Source: Corynebacterium halotolerans
Lineage (GTDB): Bacteria > Actinomycetota > Actinomycetes > Mycobacteriales > Mycobacteriaceae
DNA length: 64,000 nucleotides
Assembly: GCF_001056295.1 (NCBI RefSeq)
Contig: NZ_JVMD01000023.1
Span: 204,887 to 268,886, forward strand
Direction of reading: 5' to 3'
Shown here: positions 42,591-52,668 of the stretch, one piece after another
Numbering within the stretch: the first letter of the stretch is position 1
Layout: every line of letters begins with the position of its first letter
Program-made: the position numbers and the translations under genes
The notes under the pieces: generated by a model
The model's database searches: none
Told to the model about the DNA's origin: nothing
What the model saw: only the letters and a program-made list of their open reading frames with translations

Positions 42591-43700
42591 TCAGTAGAGG
42601 ACGCGGGAGAACAGCACGTTCCAGGAATCGTGCAGATCATCCTGCCAGTAGCCCCACGAGTGCGTGCCGGCGTTGCCCAGATCCCAGTGGGCGTCGATGC
42701 CCAGGGAATCCAGCTTCGCCTTGAACACGTTGGTGCAGAAGTTCGTGCCGCCCTCGATGGCCGAACCGGTCGTGCGCTGCGCGATCAACTGCGACTCGTC
42801 GGTGACGTTCGGGTGCGCGGTGGTGTCCCACTCGCCCCACAGGCCGGTGCCGTTGGAGATGTACATCTGCTGGCCGCGCAGCTTCTCCGCGTTCACCAGC
42901 GGGTCGTTGTGCTTCCAGCGCTCGCCCGGGCGCGGGCCCCACATCTGCTCGCCGGTGACGCCCTTGCGGTCGAGCACCAGCTTGATGGCCTGCGCGCCGA
43001 TCTCGTCGGAGGTCTGGGCGCAACCGGAGAACGAGCCGATGCCGTCGTACAGGTCCGGGCTGTGCTGGGCGAAGTTCAGCACCGACGTCGCCGACATGGA
43101 CATGCCCACGATGCCGCGCTTGCCGTTGCCGCCGATCTTGGCCTCCAGGGACTCCGGCAGCTCCTTGGTCAGGAAGGTCTCCCAGGTCTGGGCGCCCAGC
43201 TTGGTGTTCGGGTCCGTCCAGTCGGTGTAGTACGAGAACTCGCCGGCCTGGACGATGATGACGTTGACGTCCTTGTTGGAGAAGAAGTCGATGATGTCCG
43301 TCTGGTACAGCCACGACGCCTTGCCCTCGCCGCCGTCGGCGCCGTTGAGCACGTACAGCGTCGGGCGCGGCTTGTAGATGTCGTTACCCGTCAGGCCCTT
43401 CGGATGGATCCAGACCAGCGGCACGCCGCGGTCCATCGACGTCGAGCCCGCCCAGACCTCCTTGACGTTGTCGTGGCCCTCGATCTGGCTGCGCCAGTGC
43501 GGGTTGACCTTCTCCAGCTTGCCGATCGCGATCGGCGCCGGGGTGACGCCCGCGGCATCGGCGATCGGGGTGGCTACGGGGTTCGGGGCCGGCGACTCGG
43601 CGGCCGGCTGGGCCAGGGTCGTCGGGGCCAGCGCAACGGGCATCAGGGCGACCATCGCGGCGGCGGTCGCGGACAAGAGGCGCGTGCGGGTGTTCTTCAT
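42591..43700 (-). CDS. secreted trehalose corynomycolyltransferase (antigen 85 family)
   Basis: Transfers corynomycolic acids from trehalose monocorynomycolate onto trehalose, arabinogalactan or proteins outside the membrane. Seen: a Sec signal peptide (cleavage probably after TTLA at residue 30), esterase fold with VWIHPKGLTGND, TLYVLNGADGGEGKASWL, nucleophile Ser201 in GIVGMSMSATS, and His in GTHSWGYW. Length 369, no C-terminal repeats, so a short Cmt type. Several paralogues are usual; the exact one cannot be named. A small amphipathic-peptide gene is transcribed divergently. Confidence 0.92.
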   Translation of the reverse strand: MKNTRTRLLSATAAAMVALMPVALAPTTLAQPAAESPAPNPVATPIADAAGVTPAPIAIGKLEKVNPHWRSQIEGHDNVKEVWAGSTSMDRGVPLVWIHPKGLTGNDIYKPRPTLYVLNGADGGEGKASWLYQTDIIDFFSNKDVNVIIVQAGEFSYYTDWTDPNTKLGAQTWETFLTKELPESLEAKIGGNGKRGIVGMSMSATSVLNFAQHSPDLYDGIGSFSGCAQTSDEIGAQAIKLVLDRKGVTGEQMWGPRPGERWKHNDPLVNAEKLRGQQMYISNGTGLWGEWDTTAHPNVTDESQLIAQRTTGSAIEGGTNFCTNVFKAKLDSLGIDAHWDLGNAGTHSWGYWQDDLHDSWNVLFSRVLY

Positions 43701-44003
43701 CGTGGGCTCCCTGCGGCCGGGTTCGCGGCCAAGTCAATGCCGTGGACCGCCTGCGCGCATCCTTCGATGCCGCTGAGTCCACGCTGTGCGGCGTAAATCA
43801 ATGGGGAGATTACCCCAGCGCACGCCGGTGCGAAAGCGTTGCGCCAGATGGCCGTGGCCGGTTTTGCGGCGGCTCCCCGGCCTGGGAAAGCCGGATTCCC
43901 CGCATGAACTGGTGTTACGGGAGTTAAAATTGGGACGAATGTGAACTAGGCTCATTTCCGGAAGAACCCCGCGGGGACACCCGTCCCAACCGAAAGGACC
44001 GAC
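43701..44003. other. divergent intergenic region, mycolyltransferase / small peptide
   Basis: Lower GC than its surroundings. The right side holds a likely plus-strand promoter with TAGGCT near 43945 and AATGTGAAC just before it (half of a CRP-like site). No other gene seen. Confidence 0.55.
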
Positions 44004-44114
44004 ATGCAGCCCCATGAATCCCTTCTCGTGAAGCTCTTCGAGCTCCTCGGGGTCGGCCTCGACCAGGGTTCCGCCTCGCTCGCGGACATCCTCGTCGCCC
44101 TCGGCATCTACTGA
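44004..44114 (+). CDS. 36-residue amphipathic peptide, candidate PorA/PorH-like porin subunit
   Basis: Starts [20 protein letters not shown] and ends [10 protein letters not shown], with no signal peptide. It forms one amphipathic helix with scattered Ser (6, 23, 25) that could carry corynomycolate. This matches the size and character of the corynebacterial outer-membrane porin peptides PorA/PorH, which are O-mycolated by a Cmt enzyme; a mycolyltransferase gene is the divergent neighbour. GAAAGGA Shine-Dalgarno 5 nt before the ATG. Assignment is by character, not by clear sequence identity. Confidence 0.6.
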   Translation: MQPHESLLVKLFELLGVGLDQGSASLADILVALGIY

Positions 44115-44259
44115 CCGAGGCACTGACCGAGGCGCTGGCCGGGCCACCGAGCCGCCGACGGCACCGTGCGGCGGCCGGGCCGTCGCAAAGCAAACCGCCC
44201 CGCCCCCCACGGCCGAGGCGAGGATGACTCGGGCCACGACGCCGCGTAATCTTGTTCCC
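44115..44259. other. intergenic region before lpd
   Basis: Contains a tandem 12-mer (CTGACCGAGGCR twice from 44111), a stem-loop GCCGCC/GGCGGC (44151-44175) that may end the small-peptide transcript, a GTCGCAAAGC word (44182-44191), and the lpd promoter. Confidence 0.5.
44247..44252 (+). promoter_or_regulatory. leaderless -10 element of lpd
   Basis: TAATCT, 7 nt before the GTG at 44260. Confidence 0.6.
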
Positions 44260-45675
44260 GTGGCTGAACATTATGATCTCGTTGTCCTCGGCGCCGGCCC
44301 CGGCGGGTACGTCGCCGCCATCCGCGCCTCCCAGCTCGGCCTGAAGGTCGCCGTCGTGGAGAAGCAGTACTGGGGCGGTGTCTGCCTCAACGTGGGCTGC
44401 ATCCCCTCCAAGTCGCTGTTGAAGAACGCCGAGGTGGCGCACATCTTCAACCACCAGGCGAAGACCTTCGGCATCTCGGGCGACGCCTCCTTCGACTTCG
44501 GTGCGGCGCACGACCGCTCGCGCAAGGTGTCCGCGGGCATCGTCAAGGGCGTCCACTACCTGATGAAGAAGAACAAGATCGACGAGGTCGACGGCTGGGG
44601 CGAGTTCAAGGACGCCAACACCATCGCCATCACCGACGGCGAGGACGAGGGCAAGGAGCTCACGTTCGACAACGCCATCATCGCGACCGGCTCCGTCGTC
44701 CGCTCCCTGCCGGGCGTCGAGCTCGGCGGCAACATCGTCTCCTACGAGGAGCAGATCCTCTCCTCCGACCTGCCCGACTCGATGGTCATCGTCGGCGCCG
44801 GCGCAATCGGCATGGAGTTCGCCTACGTCCTGGCCAACTACGGCGTGGACGTCACCATCGTCGAGTTCATGGACCGCGTTCTGCCGAACGAGGACGAGGA
44901 CGTCTCCAAGGTCATCGCCAAGGAGTACAAGAAGCTCGGCGTCAAGCTGCTCACCGGCCACAAGACCACCGCCATCGAAGACAAGGGCGACTCGGTCGAG
45001 GTCAAGGTCGAGCCGAAGGACGGCGGCGACTCCGAGACCATCACCGTCGACCGCGTCATGGTCTCCATCGGCTTCGCCCCGCGCACCGAGGGCATCGGCC
45101 TGGACAAGGCCGGCGTCGAGGTCGGCGAGCGCGGCGAGATCCCGATCGACGAATACATGCGCACCAACGTCGAGCACATCTACTCCATCGGCGACGTCAC
45201 CATGAAGCTGCAGCTGGCGCACGTGGCCGAGACGATGGGCGTCATCGCCGCCGAGCACATGGCCGGCCACGAGACCGACGTCATCGAGGACTACCTGAAC
45301 ATGCCGCGCGCGACGTTCTGCAACCCGCAGGTCGCGTCCTTCGGCAAGACCGAGGCGCAGGCGAAGAAGTGGGCCGAGGAGAACGGCCGCGAGATCACCG
45401 TCTCGACCTTCCCGTTCTCCGCCAACGGCAAGGCGCAGGGCCTGGCGGAGGCGACCGGCTTCGTCAAGCTCATCGCCGACGCCGAGCACGGCGAGCTGGT
45501 CGGCGGCCACATGGTCGGCGCGAACGTTTCCGAGCTCATGCCGCAGCTGGTGCTGGCGCAGAAGTACGAGCTGACCTCCGAGGAGATCGGCCGCACCACC
45601 CACATCCACCCGACCATGTCCGAGGCGATGAAGGAAGCCGCCGAGGGCCTGATGGGCCAGATGATCAACCTCTAG
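44260..45675 (+). CDS. lpd: dihydrolipoamide dehydrogenase
   Basis: FAD flavoprotein E3 of the pyruvate and 2-oxoglutarate dehydrogenase complexes. Seen: FAD motif [18 protein letters not shown], redox-active Cys42/Cys47 in [15 protein letters not shown] motif [17 protein letters not shown], and the catalytic His-Glu in [14 protein letters not shown]. Length 471. The GTG start is fixed by the TAATCT hexamer and conserved N-terminus ([10 protein letters not shown]). Same neighbourhood as C. glutamicum lpd-ramB-sdh. Confidence 0.97.
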   Translation: MAEHYDLVVLGAGPGGYVAAIRASQLGLKVAVVEKQYWGGVCLNVGCIPSKSLLKNAEVAHIFNHQAKTFGISGDASFDFGAAHDRSRKVSAGIVKGVHYLMKKNKIDEVDGWGEFKDANTIAITDGEDEGKELTFDNAIIATGSVVRSLPGVELGGNIVSYEEQILSSDLPDSMVIVGAGAIGMEFAYVLANYGVDVTIVEFMDRVLPNEDEDVSKVIAKEYKKLGVKLLTGHKTTAIEDKGDSVEVKVEPKDGGDSETITVDRVMVSIGFAPRTEGIGLDKAGVEVGERGEIPIDEYMRTNVEHIYSIGDVTMKLQLAHVAETMGVIAAEHMAGHETDVIEDYLNMPRATFCNPQVASFGKTEAQAKKWAEENGREITVSTFPFSANGKAQGLAEATGFVKLIADAEHGELVGGHMVGANVSELMPQLVLAQKYELTSEEIGRTTHIHPTMSEAMKEAAEGLMGQMINL

Positions 45676-45728
45676 CGAGCCACTTCCCGGGGCCCGCGTG
45701 CGCGCGGTGCCCGGGGGCTCGGGTTCGC

Positions 45729-45777
45729 GGCGCGGGTCCGGCAATGCCGGGCCCGCGCCGCTTTTTCGCTTGACGAC
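45729..45777 (+). terminator. terminator of lpd followed by the recurrent word
   Basis: 14-bp stem (45729-45742/45746-45759, one G-U pair), loop AAT, T-run 45762-45766, then GCTTGACGAC (45768-45777). Confidence 0.88.
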
Positions 45778-45809
45778 GACCCGGCCTTTTCATCCCGAGC
45801 CCGGCGGCG

Positions 45810-45815
45810 TAGCGT
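45810..45815 (+). promoter_or_regulatory. leaderless -10 element of the Cys-containing small gene
   Basis: TAGCGT, 7 nt before the ATG at 45823. Confidence 0.55.
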
Positions 45816-45822
45816 AATGCGC

Positions 45823-46080
45823 ATGAAGAATGCGCGGAATGATGGAGGGGGAGCCGGGACGACCGGGGGAGCCTCGGGTGCCGCGACCGTCGTCAAGCGG
45901 AAGCGGCGCGTCGCCCAGGCGCGGTGCCCGTTGCGCTACGGGGAGCCGTGCACGTTGTGCCAGCCGGGCGCGAACGGGCCGGAGGACTGCCAGACCGTGG
46001 CCATGGTCATGGCCGATCCGGACCTGCGTGAGATGATGGCCGACATGAACCGCGCGCACCGAGCGGCGGCGGCGAACTAG
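45823..46080 (+). CDS. small conserved protein with four cysteines
   Basis: 85-residue protein, unknown function; resembles the small hypothetical protein found between lpd and ramB in related genomes (possibly the DUF6767 type). Seen: a Gly/Ala and basic N-terminus, then C-x7-C-x2-C-x9-C (CPLRYGEPCTLC ... EDC), which could bind a metal or Fe-S cluster, and a helical C-terminus. ATG 45823 is preferred over 45817 by the promoter spacing. A CGTCGTCAAGCGG word is in its coding sequence. Confidence 0.7.
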   Translation: MKNARNDGGGAGTTGGASGAATVVKRKRRVAQARCPLRYGEPCTLCQPGANGPEDCQTVAMVMADPDLREMMADMNRAHRAAAAN

Positions 46081-46157
46081 CGGCCGGGGCGGCGACGAAG
46101 AGCTAGCGGGCGGGGCCGGCGCCCAATGCCAGTCCGCCGCCGCACCCTTTCACGCAG

Positions 46158-46219
46158 ACCCACCCCGAATGCGCGGACCCACCCGCTGTAACGGGTGGGC
46201 TTGCCCATTCGGGGTGGGT
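46158..46219. repeat. dispersed palindromic repeat, copy B
   Basis: Inverted repeat with arms starting ACCCACCCCGAATG and ending CATTCGGGGTGGGTT, inner stem CCCACCCG/CGGGTGGG and loop CTGTAA. Imperfect version of copy A. It lies between the convergent Cys-protein gene and ramB. Confidence 0.85.
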
Positions 46220-46302
46220 TAGCCGTCGGGTTCCGGGAGGGTGCGGTGGCCGTAGGGCTCAACCGTCGTGGAAGCCAATCGCCACGTCGCGGGACATGAC
46301 GG

Positions 46303-47727
46303 CTAGTACGGCGCGACCGAGGATCGGTGCGCGTTGACGTCGATGGCCCGGTGGATCGGGGGGAACGCCCGCTGCGGGCAGTCGTCGCGGCTGCACACGC
46401 GGCAGCCGGCGCCGATCGGCGTGGCGGCCTTTTCGTCGTTGATGTCCAGGCCCTCGGAGTACACCGTGCGGTGGGCGTGCCGGGCCTCGCAGCCCAGGCC
46501 GATGGCGAAGGTCTTGCCCGGCTGGTTGTACCGGGCGGTGTGGTGTTCGACGGTGCGGGAAATCCAGAGGTAGGAGCGGCCGTCCGGCATGATGGCCACC
46601 TGCCGCATGATCTTGCCGGGGTACGAGAACGTCTCGTAGACGTTCCACAGCGGGCACGTGCCGCCGGAGTTGGTGAAGTGGAAGCCGGTGGCCGACTGCC
46701 GCTTGGACATGTTGCCGGCGCGGTCGACGCGGACGAACGTGAACGGGATGCCGCGCAGGCTGGGGCGCTGCATGGTGGACAGCCGGTGGCAGATGGTCTC
46801 GTAGCCGACGCCGGCGTGCCGAGACAGGAACTCGATGTCGTACCGGTTGGATTCCGCGAGGGCGTGGAACTTCTCGTACGGCAGGATCAGCGCGCCGGCG
46901 TAGTACGTGGCCACGCCGCGCAACGCGAGTTCGCGGGAGTCGTCCGAGGTGAAATGACCGGCGGAGACTTCCTCGCGGATCAGGTCGCCGCACTCGAAGT
47001 AACCGAGCTCGGTGGCCATGCGGAAGGCCCGCTGGCCGGGGGACAGGCCCCGCGCCAGGTCCAGCTGGCCGGTGTCCGGATTGAAGTGGTGCTGGGTGTC
47101 GCCCATGTCGGACCGGGTGCGGATGGTCACCCCGTGCCGCTGGGTCAGGCGCCGCGCCAGAACCTCCTCGACGTCCTTGTCGTCGTCGGTCGTCCCCAGC
47201 TCCAGCGCCAGCCGCTCGGCGGCCAGGTCGACGGAGTCTATGTAGTTCTGGCGCGTGTAGAAGTAGTCGCGGACCTCCTCGTGCGGCATGGTCAGCGCCT
47301 TCGACGCCGCGGAGGCCCCGGGATCACCCGGGAAGTTGCGGTCGTCCGTGGCCAGCGACAGCTTGTCGGTGACGTTGCGGTAGCGGCGGTGCGCATCGAC
47401 CATCGCGCGCGCGATCTCCGGGTGGTTGCGCACCATGTCGGAGATCTCCTGCAGATCCACCGGTTCCGGGCAGACCTCCTTGTCCAGCACCACGTCCTGG
47501 ACCTCCGCGAGCAGGCGCGAGTCGTCGTCGCGGGAGAAGAACGTCGCGTCGACGCCGAACGTCTCGGTGATCTTCAGCAGCACCGGCACGGTCAGCGGGC
47601 GCACGTCGTGCTCGATCTGGTTCACGTAGCTGGCGGACAGCCCCAGCGCCTGCGCGAGCGCGGCCTGGCTCATGTCCCTTTCGCGGCGCAGCTGCCGAAG
47701 CCTGGAACCCACATACGTCTTGGCCAT
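46303..47727 (-). CDS. ramB: transcriptional regulator of acetate metabolism RamB
   Basis: XRE-type repressor/activator that in C. glutamicum controls aceA, aceB, ack-pta, sdhCAB and others. Seen: N-terminal helix-turn-helix ([20 protein letters not shown] ... [12 protein letters not shown]), a central IrrE/ImmA-like domain ([17 protein letters not shown], then [17 protein letters not shown]), a DUF2083-type region, and a C-terminal Cys group ([15 protein letters not shown]) that may bind metal. Length 474. TAACAT lies 6 nt before the ATG. It sits directly next to its classical target genes aceA and aceB here. Confidence 0.96.
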   Translation of the reverse strand: MAKTYVGSRLRQLRRERDMSQAALAQALGLSASYVNQIEHDVRPLTVPVLLKITETFGVDATFFSRDDDSRLLAEVQDVVLDKEVCPEPVDLQEISDMVRNHPEIARAMVDAHRRYRNVTDKLSLATDDRNFPGDPGASAASKALTMPHEEVRDYFYTRQNYIDSVDLAAERLALELGTTDDDKDVEEVLARRLTQRHGVTIRTRSDMGDTQHHFNPDTGQLDLARGLSPGQRAFRMATELGYFECGDLIREEVSAGHFTSDDSRELALRGVATYYAGALILPYEKFHALAESNRYDIEFLSRHAGVGYETICHRLSTMQRPSLRGIPFTFVRVDRAGNMSKRQSATGFHFTNSGGTCPLWNVYETFSYPGKIMRQVAIMPDGRSYLWISRTVEHHTARYNQPGKTFAIGLGCEARHAHRTVYSEGLDINDEKAATPIGAGCRVCSRDDCPQRAFPPIHRAIDVNAHRSSVAPY

Positions 47728-47733
47728 GGAACA

Positions 47734-47739
47734 ATGTTA
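47734..47739 (-). promoter_or_regulatory. leaderless -10 element of ramB
   Basis: TAACAT, 6 nt before the ATG at 47727, with GGCAAAATGGCCAACTT immediately upstream on the plus strand, a possible RamB autoregulatory site. Confidence 0.5.
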
Positions 47740-47891
47740 GCAGCCCTGGCAAAATGGCCAACTTCATCCGTTAAGTCTGCCAAGTGCAAGTCCGTCCATG
47801 GTGCGGGCGGCGCGGTAGACGGGCTGCGCCGAGGGGGCGGCATCCGTTTCGGTGTGATCGCCGCCGATCATTCCATGCCCCGGGCACGGAA

Positions 47892-47920
47892 AAACCGCCC
47901 GGGAAAATCCCGGGCGGTTT
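47892..47920 (-). terminator. terminator of aceA
   Basis: Perfect 13-bp stem AAACCGCCCGGGA/TCCCGGGCGGTTT, loop of 3, minus-strand T-run after it, about 90 bp past the aceA stop. Confidence 0.85.
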
Positions 47921-48011
47921 CTCGCGGTGGCCACGTGGCGACCCGATCCGAGCCGCCTCGCCGTTCCAGCCGTGTCACGGTCCCGTCGTCAGGCGACGGG
48001 CGCGAATCGGC

Positions 48012-49307
48012 TTAGTGGAACTGGCCCTCCTCGGTGGAGCCCTTCAGGGCGGTGGTGGAGGAGTTCGGGTCGACCGTGGTGGCGATGCGGTCGAAGTAGC
48101 CGGCGCCGACCTCGCGCTGGTGCTTGACGGCGGTGAAGCCACGCTCCTCGGCGGCCTTGAACTCGCGGTTCTGCAGGTCGACGAAGGCGGTCATCTGCTC
48201 GCGGGCGTAGCCGTACGCAAGGTCGAACATGCCGTAGTTCAGGGCGTGGAAGCCGGCCAGGGTGATGAACTGGAACTTGAAGCCCATCTTGCCCAGCTCG
48301 TTCTGGAACTTGGCGATCTCGTCGGCCTCGAGGTGCGCCGACCAGTTGAAGGACGGGGAGCAGTTGTAGGCCAGGAGCTGGTCCGGGTACTCCTCCTTGA
48401 CGGCCTCCGCGAACTGCTTGGCGACGTCCAGGTCCGGGGTGCCGGTCTCCATCCAGATCAGGTCGGAGTACGGGGCGTAGGACTTGGCGCGGGCGATGCA
48501 GGGCTCGATGCCGTTCTTCACGCGGTAGTAGCCCTCGGCGGTGCGGTCGCCCTCGATGAACTTCTGGTCGCGCTCGTCGACGTCGGAGGTGATCAGGGTG
48601 GCCGCCTCGGCGTCGGTGCGCGCGATGATGACGGTCGGGGTGTTGGCGACGTCGGCCGCGAGGCGGGCCGAGGTCAGGGTGCGGATGTGCTGCTGGGTCG
48701 GGATCAGGACCTTGCCGCCCAGGTGGCCGCACTTCTTCTCGGAGGCCAGCTGGTCCTCCCAGTGGGTGCCAGCGGCGCCGGCCTGGATCATGGCCTTCTG
48801 CAGCTCGTAGACGTTCAGCGCGCCACCGAAGCCGGCCTCGCCGTCGGCGACGATCGGCAGCAGCCAGTTGTCGACCGAGGTGTCGCCCTCGATGCGGGCG
48901 ATCTCGTCGGCGCGCAGCAGGGCGTTGTTGATGCGGCGGACGACGGACGGCACGGAGTTGGCCGGGTACAGCGACTGGTCCGGGTAGGTGTGGCCGGAGA
49001 GGTTGGCGTCGCCGGCGACCTGCCAACCGGACAGGTAGACGGCCTTCAGGCCGGCGCGGGCCTGCTGGACGGCCATGTTGCCGGTCAGCGCGCCCAGGGA
49101 GTTGATGTAGGAGTCGTCGTCGACGTTGACGCCCTCCCACAGGATCTCGGCGCCGCGGCGGGCGAGGGTGTGCTCCTCGACGACCGTGCCCTGGAGCTCG
49201 GCGACCTGCTCGGCGGTGTAGTCGCGCTGGATGCCCTTCCAGCGGGGGTTCTCGTCCCAATCCTTCTGGATTTCCTGGGCGGTACGGGCCTTGCCGACGT
49301 TCGACAT
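48012..49307 (-). CDS. aceA: isocitrate lyase
   Basis: First enzyme of the glyoxylate shunt, cleaving isocitrate to glyoxylate and succinate. Seen: active-site Cys193 in the KKCGHLGGK loop, [22 protein letters not shown] with the Mg ligand, and [13 protein letters not shown]. Length 431. The ATG has GGAAG about 10 nt upstream. Divergent from aceB over an 850-bp regulatory region. Confidence 0.97.
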   Translation of the reverse strand: MSNVGKARTAQEIQKDWDENPRWKGIQRDYTAEQVAELQGTVVEEHTLARRGAEILWEGVNVDDDSYINSLGALTGNMAVQQARAGLKAVYLSGWQVAGDANLSGHTYPDQSLYPANSVPSVVRRINNALLRADEIARIEGDTSVDNWLLPIVADGEAGFGGALNVYELQKAMIQAGAAGTHWEDQLASEKKCGHLGGKVLIPTQQHIRTLTSARLAADVANTPTVIIARTDAEAATLITSDVDERDQKFIEGDRTAEGYYRVKNGIEPCIARAKSYAPYSDLIWMETGTPDLDVAKQFAEAVKEEYPDQLLAYNCSPSFNWSAHLEADEIAKFQNELGKMGFKFQFITLAGFHALNYGMFDLAYGYAREQMTAFVDLQNREFKAAEERGFTAVKHQREVGAGYFDRIATTVDPNSSTTALKGSTEEGQFH

Positions 49308-50158
49308 ATCCGGGTCACTTCCTTAAGTAGGACGTTGGGGATCCGGGGCCGTTTGCTGCGCCCGACGCGGCGAGCGGCTTTCGGCAACCGGGATACTGGA
49401 TTACACGGCGGAGGCGGACGTCTCCCGTGATTCTTCGCCGCCGGGCGGAGAAACACACCCAACGAACGGCTACGGTGACTGCCCGCTTTCGCGTGCCGTG
49501 GTTCACATCATGGGGTACGACGTGCATTCCGTCAAGAAAAGTGGGTTGTAAATTTAAGTGCTTTTTTTCGGCGAAGGTGCAAAGATTGCGAAGAGACGGA
49601 TGCGGTTGTTCACTTCACCTTAGTTGCAGGTCGAAACACATGATGGCCCGGATAACGGCAGTGACCATGGCAAGACGGTGAAGATCACCCCCCGCTTTGG
49701 GGTGGCCCCCGTCACGTTCCCGGATGTGATCGGTCGCATACGTTTCGGCGGCCCGGGAACGGTGTTCGGGGGTGCTGCGGGTGTGGCGGAGATTGCGTGG
49801 TCAGCGCGTATTCGCGGAACCCGAACGGGTGGATCCCCGTTTCGCGGGGTTCCGGGGGTGGCCCGGGCCCGGCGGAACGGTGGAAGCCCCGGTACGGCGG
49901 GGCGGGCCGCCCGGTCTCCGGCGGCGGAACGGTGCCGCGCGAGACCCGCATCACATAAGGTTGGGGCATCGCAAGCGGAAGGCGGTCCGACGCATCGGCC
50001 TTTTCCGCCATGGCCTTTTGGGTCATGGCGGCCGAAAGCCCGAAGACCGGCCGTCGTGAAGCGGGGGTCCCCGCACGACCAGGTGCCCCCGGATTCCGCG
50101 GTGCGCCCGCGACGGGCGCGCAGCGAGCGTGAACCCGAACCCTTAATTAAGGAGAGCA
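49308..50158. promoter_or_regulatory. aceA-aceB divergent control region
   Basis: The AT-rich core at 49530-49625 likely holds the aceA promoter and contains GGTGCAAAGATTGCG (49576-49590), which carries TGCAAAG of the RamB box. Further right, CACATAAGGT near 49952 may be the aceB -10, giving a leader of about 190 nt with an 8-bp inverted repeat CCGCCATG/CATGGCGG (50005-50012/50024-50031) and a GTCGTGAAGC word (50053-50062). No gene in the region is convincing. Confidence 0.5.
49576..49590. promoter_or_regulatory. candidate RamB box
   Basis: GGTGCAAAGATTGCG: the TGCAAAG core fits the reverse complement of the known RamB consensus (AA/GAACTTTGCAAA). Lies in the aceA-aceB gap, where RamB is known to act in C. 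glutamicum. Confidence 0.45.
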
Positions 50159-52366
50159 ATGACCGAGCGCATCACCGCCGGCGGCCTGCAGGTCGCCAAG
50201 GTCCTCTACGACTTCGTCAACGACACCGCCCTTCCCGCCGCCGGCATCGAAGACAAGGACGCCTTCTGGCAGGGCTTCGGCGACATCGTCGAGAAGTTCA
50301 CCCCGCGCAACGTCGAGCTCCTGGCCAAGCGCGACGAGCTGCAGGCCAAGCTCGACGATTACTACCGCGAGAACCCGGGCGAGCAGGACCTGGACTCCTA
50401 CGTCTCCTTCCTCGAGGAAATCGGCTACCTCGTGCCGGATCCGGGCGAGTACGAGGTGACCACCGCCAACGTGGACACCGAGATCACCTCCACCGCCGGC
50501 CCGCAGCTGGTCGTTCCGGTGCTCAACGCCCGCTTCGCCATCAACGCCGCCAACGCGCGCTGGGGCTCCCTCTACGACGCGCTCTACGGCACCAACGCCA
50601 TCTCCGAAGAGGGCGGCGCCGAGAAGGACGGCAAGGGCTACAACAAGGTCCGCGGCGACCGCGTCATCGCCTGGGGCCGCGACTTCCTGGACAAGGCCGT
50701 GCCGCTGCTCGAGGGCAGCCACGCCGACGCCACGTCCTACGACATCGTCGACGGCCGTCTGCTGGCCACCATCGACGGCGAGCAGGTCGGCCTGCGCGAG
50801 CCCGAGGTCCTGGTCGGCTACACCGGCGAGATCGCCGACCCGGATTCCATTTACCTCAAGCACAACGGCCTGCACATCCAGATCCTCATCGATCCGGAGT
50901 CGCCGATCGGCAAGACCGACAAGGCCGGCGTCAAGGACATCATCCTCGAGGCCGCCGTCACCAACATCATGGACCTCGAGGACTCCGTAGCCGCCGTCGA
51001 CGCCGCCGACAAGGTCCTGGGCTACACCAACTGGCTCGGCCTCAACGTCGGCGACCTGGAGGTCGACATCGTCAAGGGCGGCAAGCCCGCCAAGCGCGCC
51101 ATCAACGACGACCGCACCTACACCGACCTCGAGGGCAACGAGCGGACCCTCCACGGCCGCTCGCTCAACCTGGTCCGCAACGTCGGCCACCTGATGCAGA
51201 ACCCCGCCATCCTCGACCGCAACGGCGAGGAGATCTACGAGGGCATCATGGACTCGGTCATCACGCCGATCTGCGCCATGCCCGGCCTGGACCAGGACAA
51301 CGCGCGGAAGAACTCCCGCACCGGCTCCATCTACATCGTGAAGCCGAAGCAGCACGGCCCGGAGGAGTCCGCCTTCACCAACGAGCTGTTCGCCGCCGTC
51401 GAGGACCTCCTCGGCCTGGACCGCAACACCATGAAGGTCGGCCTCATGGACGAGGAGCGCCGCACCTCGGTCAACCTCGACGCCGCCATCAAGGAGGTCT
51501 CCGAGCGCGTGGTGTTCATCAACACCGGCTTCATGGACCGCACCGGCGACGAGATCCACACCTCCATCCAGGCGGGCCCGATGTTCCGCAAGGCCGTGCA
51601 GAAAACCGCGCCGTGGATGCTGGCCTACGAGGACAACAACGTCGACGCCGGCCTGGCGCACGGCCTGCAGGGCAAGGCGCAGATCGGCAAGGGCATGTGG
51701 GCCATGACCGAGCTGATGGCCGAGCTGCTGGAGCAGAAGATCGGCCAGCCGAAGCAGGGCGCCTCCACCGCGTGGGTCCCGTCGCCGACCGGCGCCGTCC
51801 TCCACGCCACGCACTACCACCAGGTCGACGTGTTCGAGGTCCAGGACAAGCTGATCACCGACGGCCGCCGCGACACCCGCAAGGACCTGCTGACCATCCC
51901 GGTCGCCGCCGCGAAGGCCGGCGACCCGGGCGCCGACTGGTCCGACGAGGAGAAGCAGAACGAGCTGGACAACAACTGCCAGTCGATCCTCGGCTACGTC
52001 ATCCGCTGGGTCGAGCAGGGCGTCGGCTGCTCCAAGGTCCCGGACATCAACGACGTCGACCTCATGGAGGACCGCGCCACGCTGCGCATCTCGTCGCAGA
52101 CCCTGGCCAACTGGCTGCTGCACGGCGTCGTGTCGGAGGAGCAGATCATGGATTCGCTCCACCGCATGGCCGAGGTCGTCGACCGCCAGAACGAGGGCGA
52201 CGAGGCCTACCTGCCCATGGCCGCCGACTTCGACCAGTCCATCGGCTTCCAGGCCGCGAAGGATCTGATCCTCAAGGGCACCGAGCAGCCGTCCGGCTAC
52301 ACCGAGCCGATCCTGCACCGCGCCCGCCTGGCCTTCAAGAAGCGCCACGGCATCGACCAGGGCTAA
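50159..52366 (+). CDS. aceB: malate synthase G
   Basis: Second glyoxylate-shunt enzyme (glyoxylate + acetyl-CoA to malate). Seen: [20 protein letters not shown], the catalytic core [32 protein letters not shown], active-site acid region [18 protein letters not shown], and C-terminal [20 protein letters not shown]. Length 735, the monomeric GlcB/MS-G type. TAAGGAG Shine-Dalgarno 6 nt before the ATG. Confidence 0.97.
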   Translation: MTERITAGGLQVAKVLYDFVNDTALPAAGIEDKDAFWQGFGDIVEKFTPRNVELLAKRDELQAKLDDYYRENPGEQDLDSYVSFLEEIGYLVPDPGEYEVTTANVDTEITSTAGPQLVVPVLNARFAINAANARWGSLYDALYGTNAISEEGGAEKDGKGYNKVRGDRVIAWGRDFLDKAVPLLEGSHADATSYDIVDGRLLATIDGEQVGLREPEVLVGYTGEIADPDSIYLKHNGLHIQILIDPESPIGKTDKAGVKDIILEAAVTNIMDLEDSVAAVDAADKVLGYTNWLGLNVGDLEVDIVKGGKPAKRAINDDRTYTDLEGNERTLHGRSLNLVRNVGHLMQNPAILDRNGEEIYEGIMDSVITPICAMPGLDQDNARKNSRTGSIYIVKPKQHGPEESAFTNELFAAVEDLLGLDRNTMKVGLMDEERRTSVNLDAAIKEVSERVVFINTGFMDRTGDEIHTSIQAGPMFRKAVQKTAPWMLAYEDNNVDAGLAHGLQGKAQIGKGMWAMTELMAELLEQKIGQPKQGASTAWVPSPTGAVLHATHYHQVDVFEVQDKLITDGRRDTRKDLLTIPVAAAKAGDPGADWSDEEKQNELDNNCQSILGYVIRWVEQGVGCSKVPDINDVDLMEDRATLRISSQTLANWLLHGVVSEEQIMDSLHRMAEVVDRQNEGDEAYLPMAADFDQSIGFQAAKDLILKGTEQPSGYTEPILHRARLAFKKRHGIDQG

Positions 52367-52441
52367 ATCGGCCCGCCACCGGCCCGCCCCGGGCACCTTC
52401 CGAGGCTGCCCCGGATAACCCCCGGGCCCGCCCGGCTGACC

Positions 52442-52486
52442 CGCCCCCGCCCCGACCGCACCCCGCGGCCGGGGCGGGGGCGTTTT
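52442..52486 (+). terminator. terminator of aceB
   Basis: CGCCCCCGCCCCG/CGGGGCGGGGGCG 13-bp stem (52442-52454/52470-52482), then TTTTCGC. Confidence 0.85.
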
Positions 52487-52668
52487 CGCGCCCGAGCGCA
52501 GATTGCTAGCGGATTGCGGCGCCGCGACGCCCCGGATAACGATTCGGCGGCGAACGCGCCCGCGCGCCGCGCGCCCGGTGCCCGCATGCTCAGCGGCTAG
52601 GCTGGATGACCGAATGGCCGCCCGCAGCGGGTGGCGCATCCACCGCGACACGACGAGGAGACCGCCAC

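Noticed and set aside
49712..50026. 104-codon minus-strand frame in the aceA-aceB gap
   Set aside because: Pro/Arg-rich composition typical of a GC-rich shadow frame; no ribosome-binding site. It overlaps the probable aceB promoter and leader.
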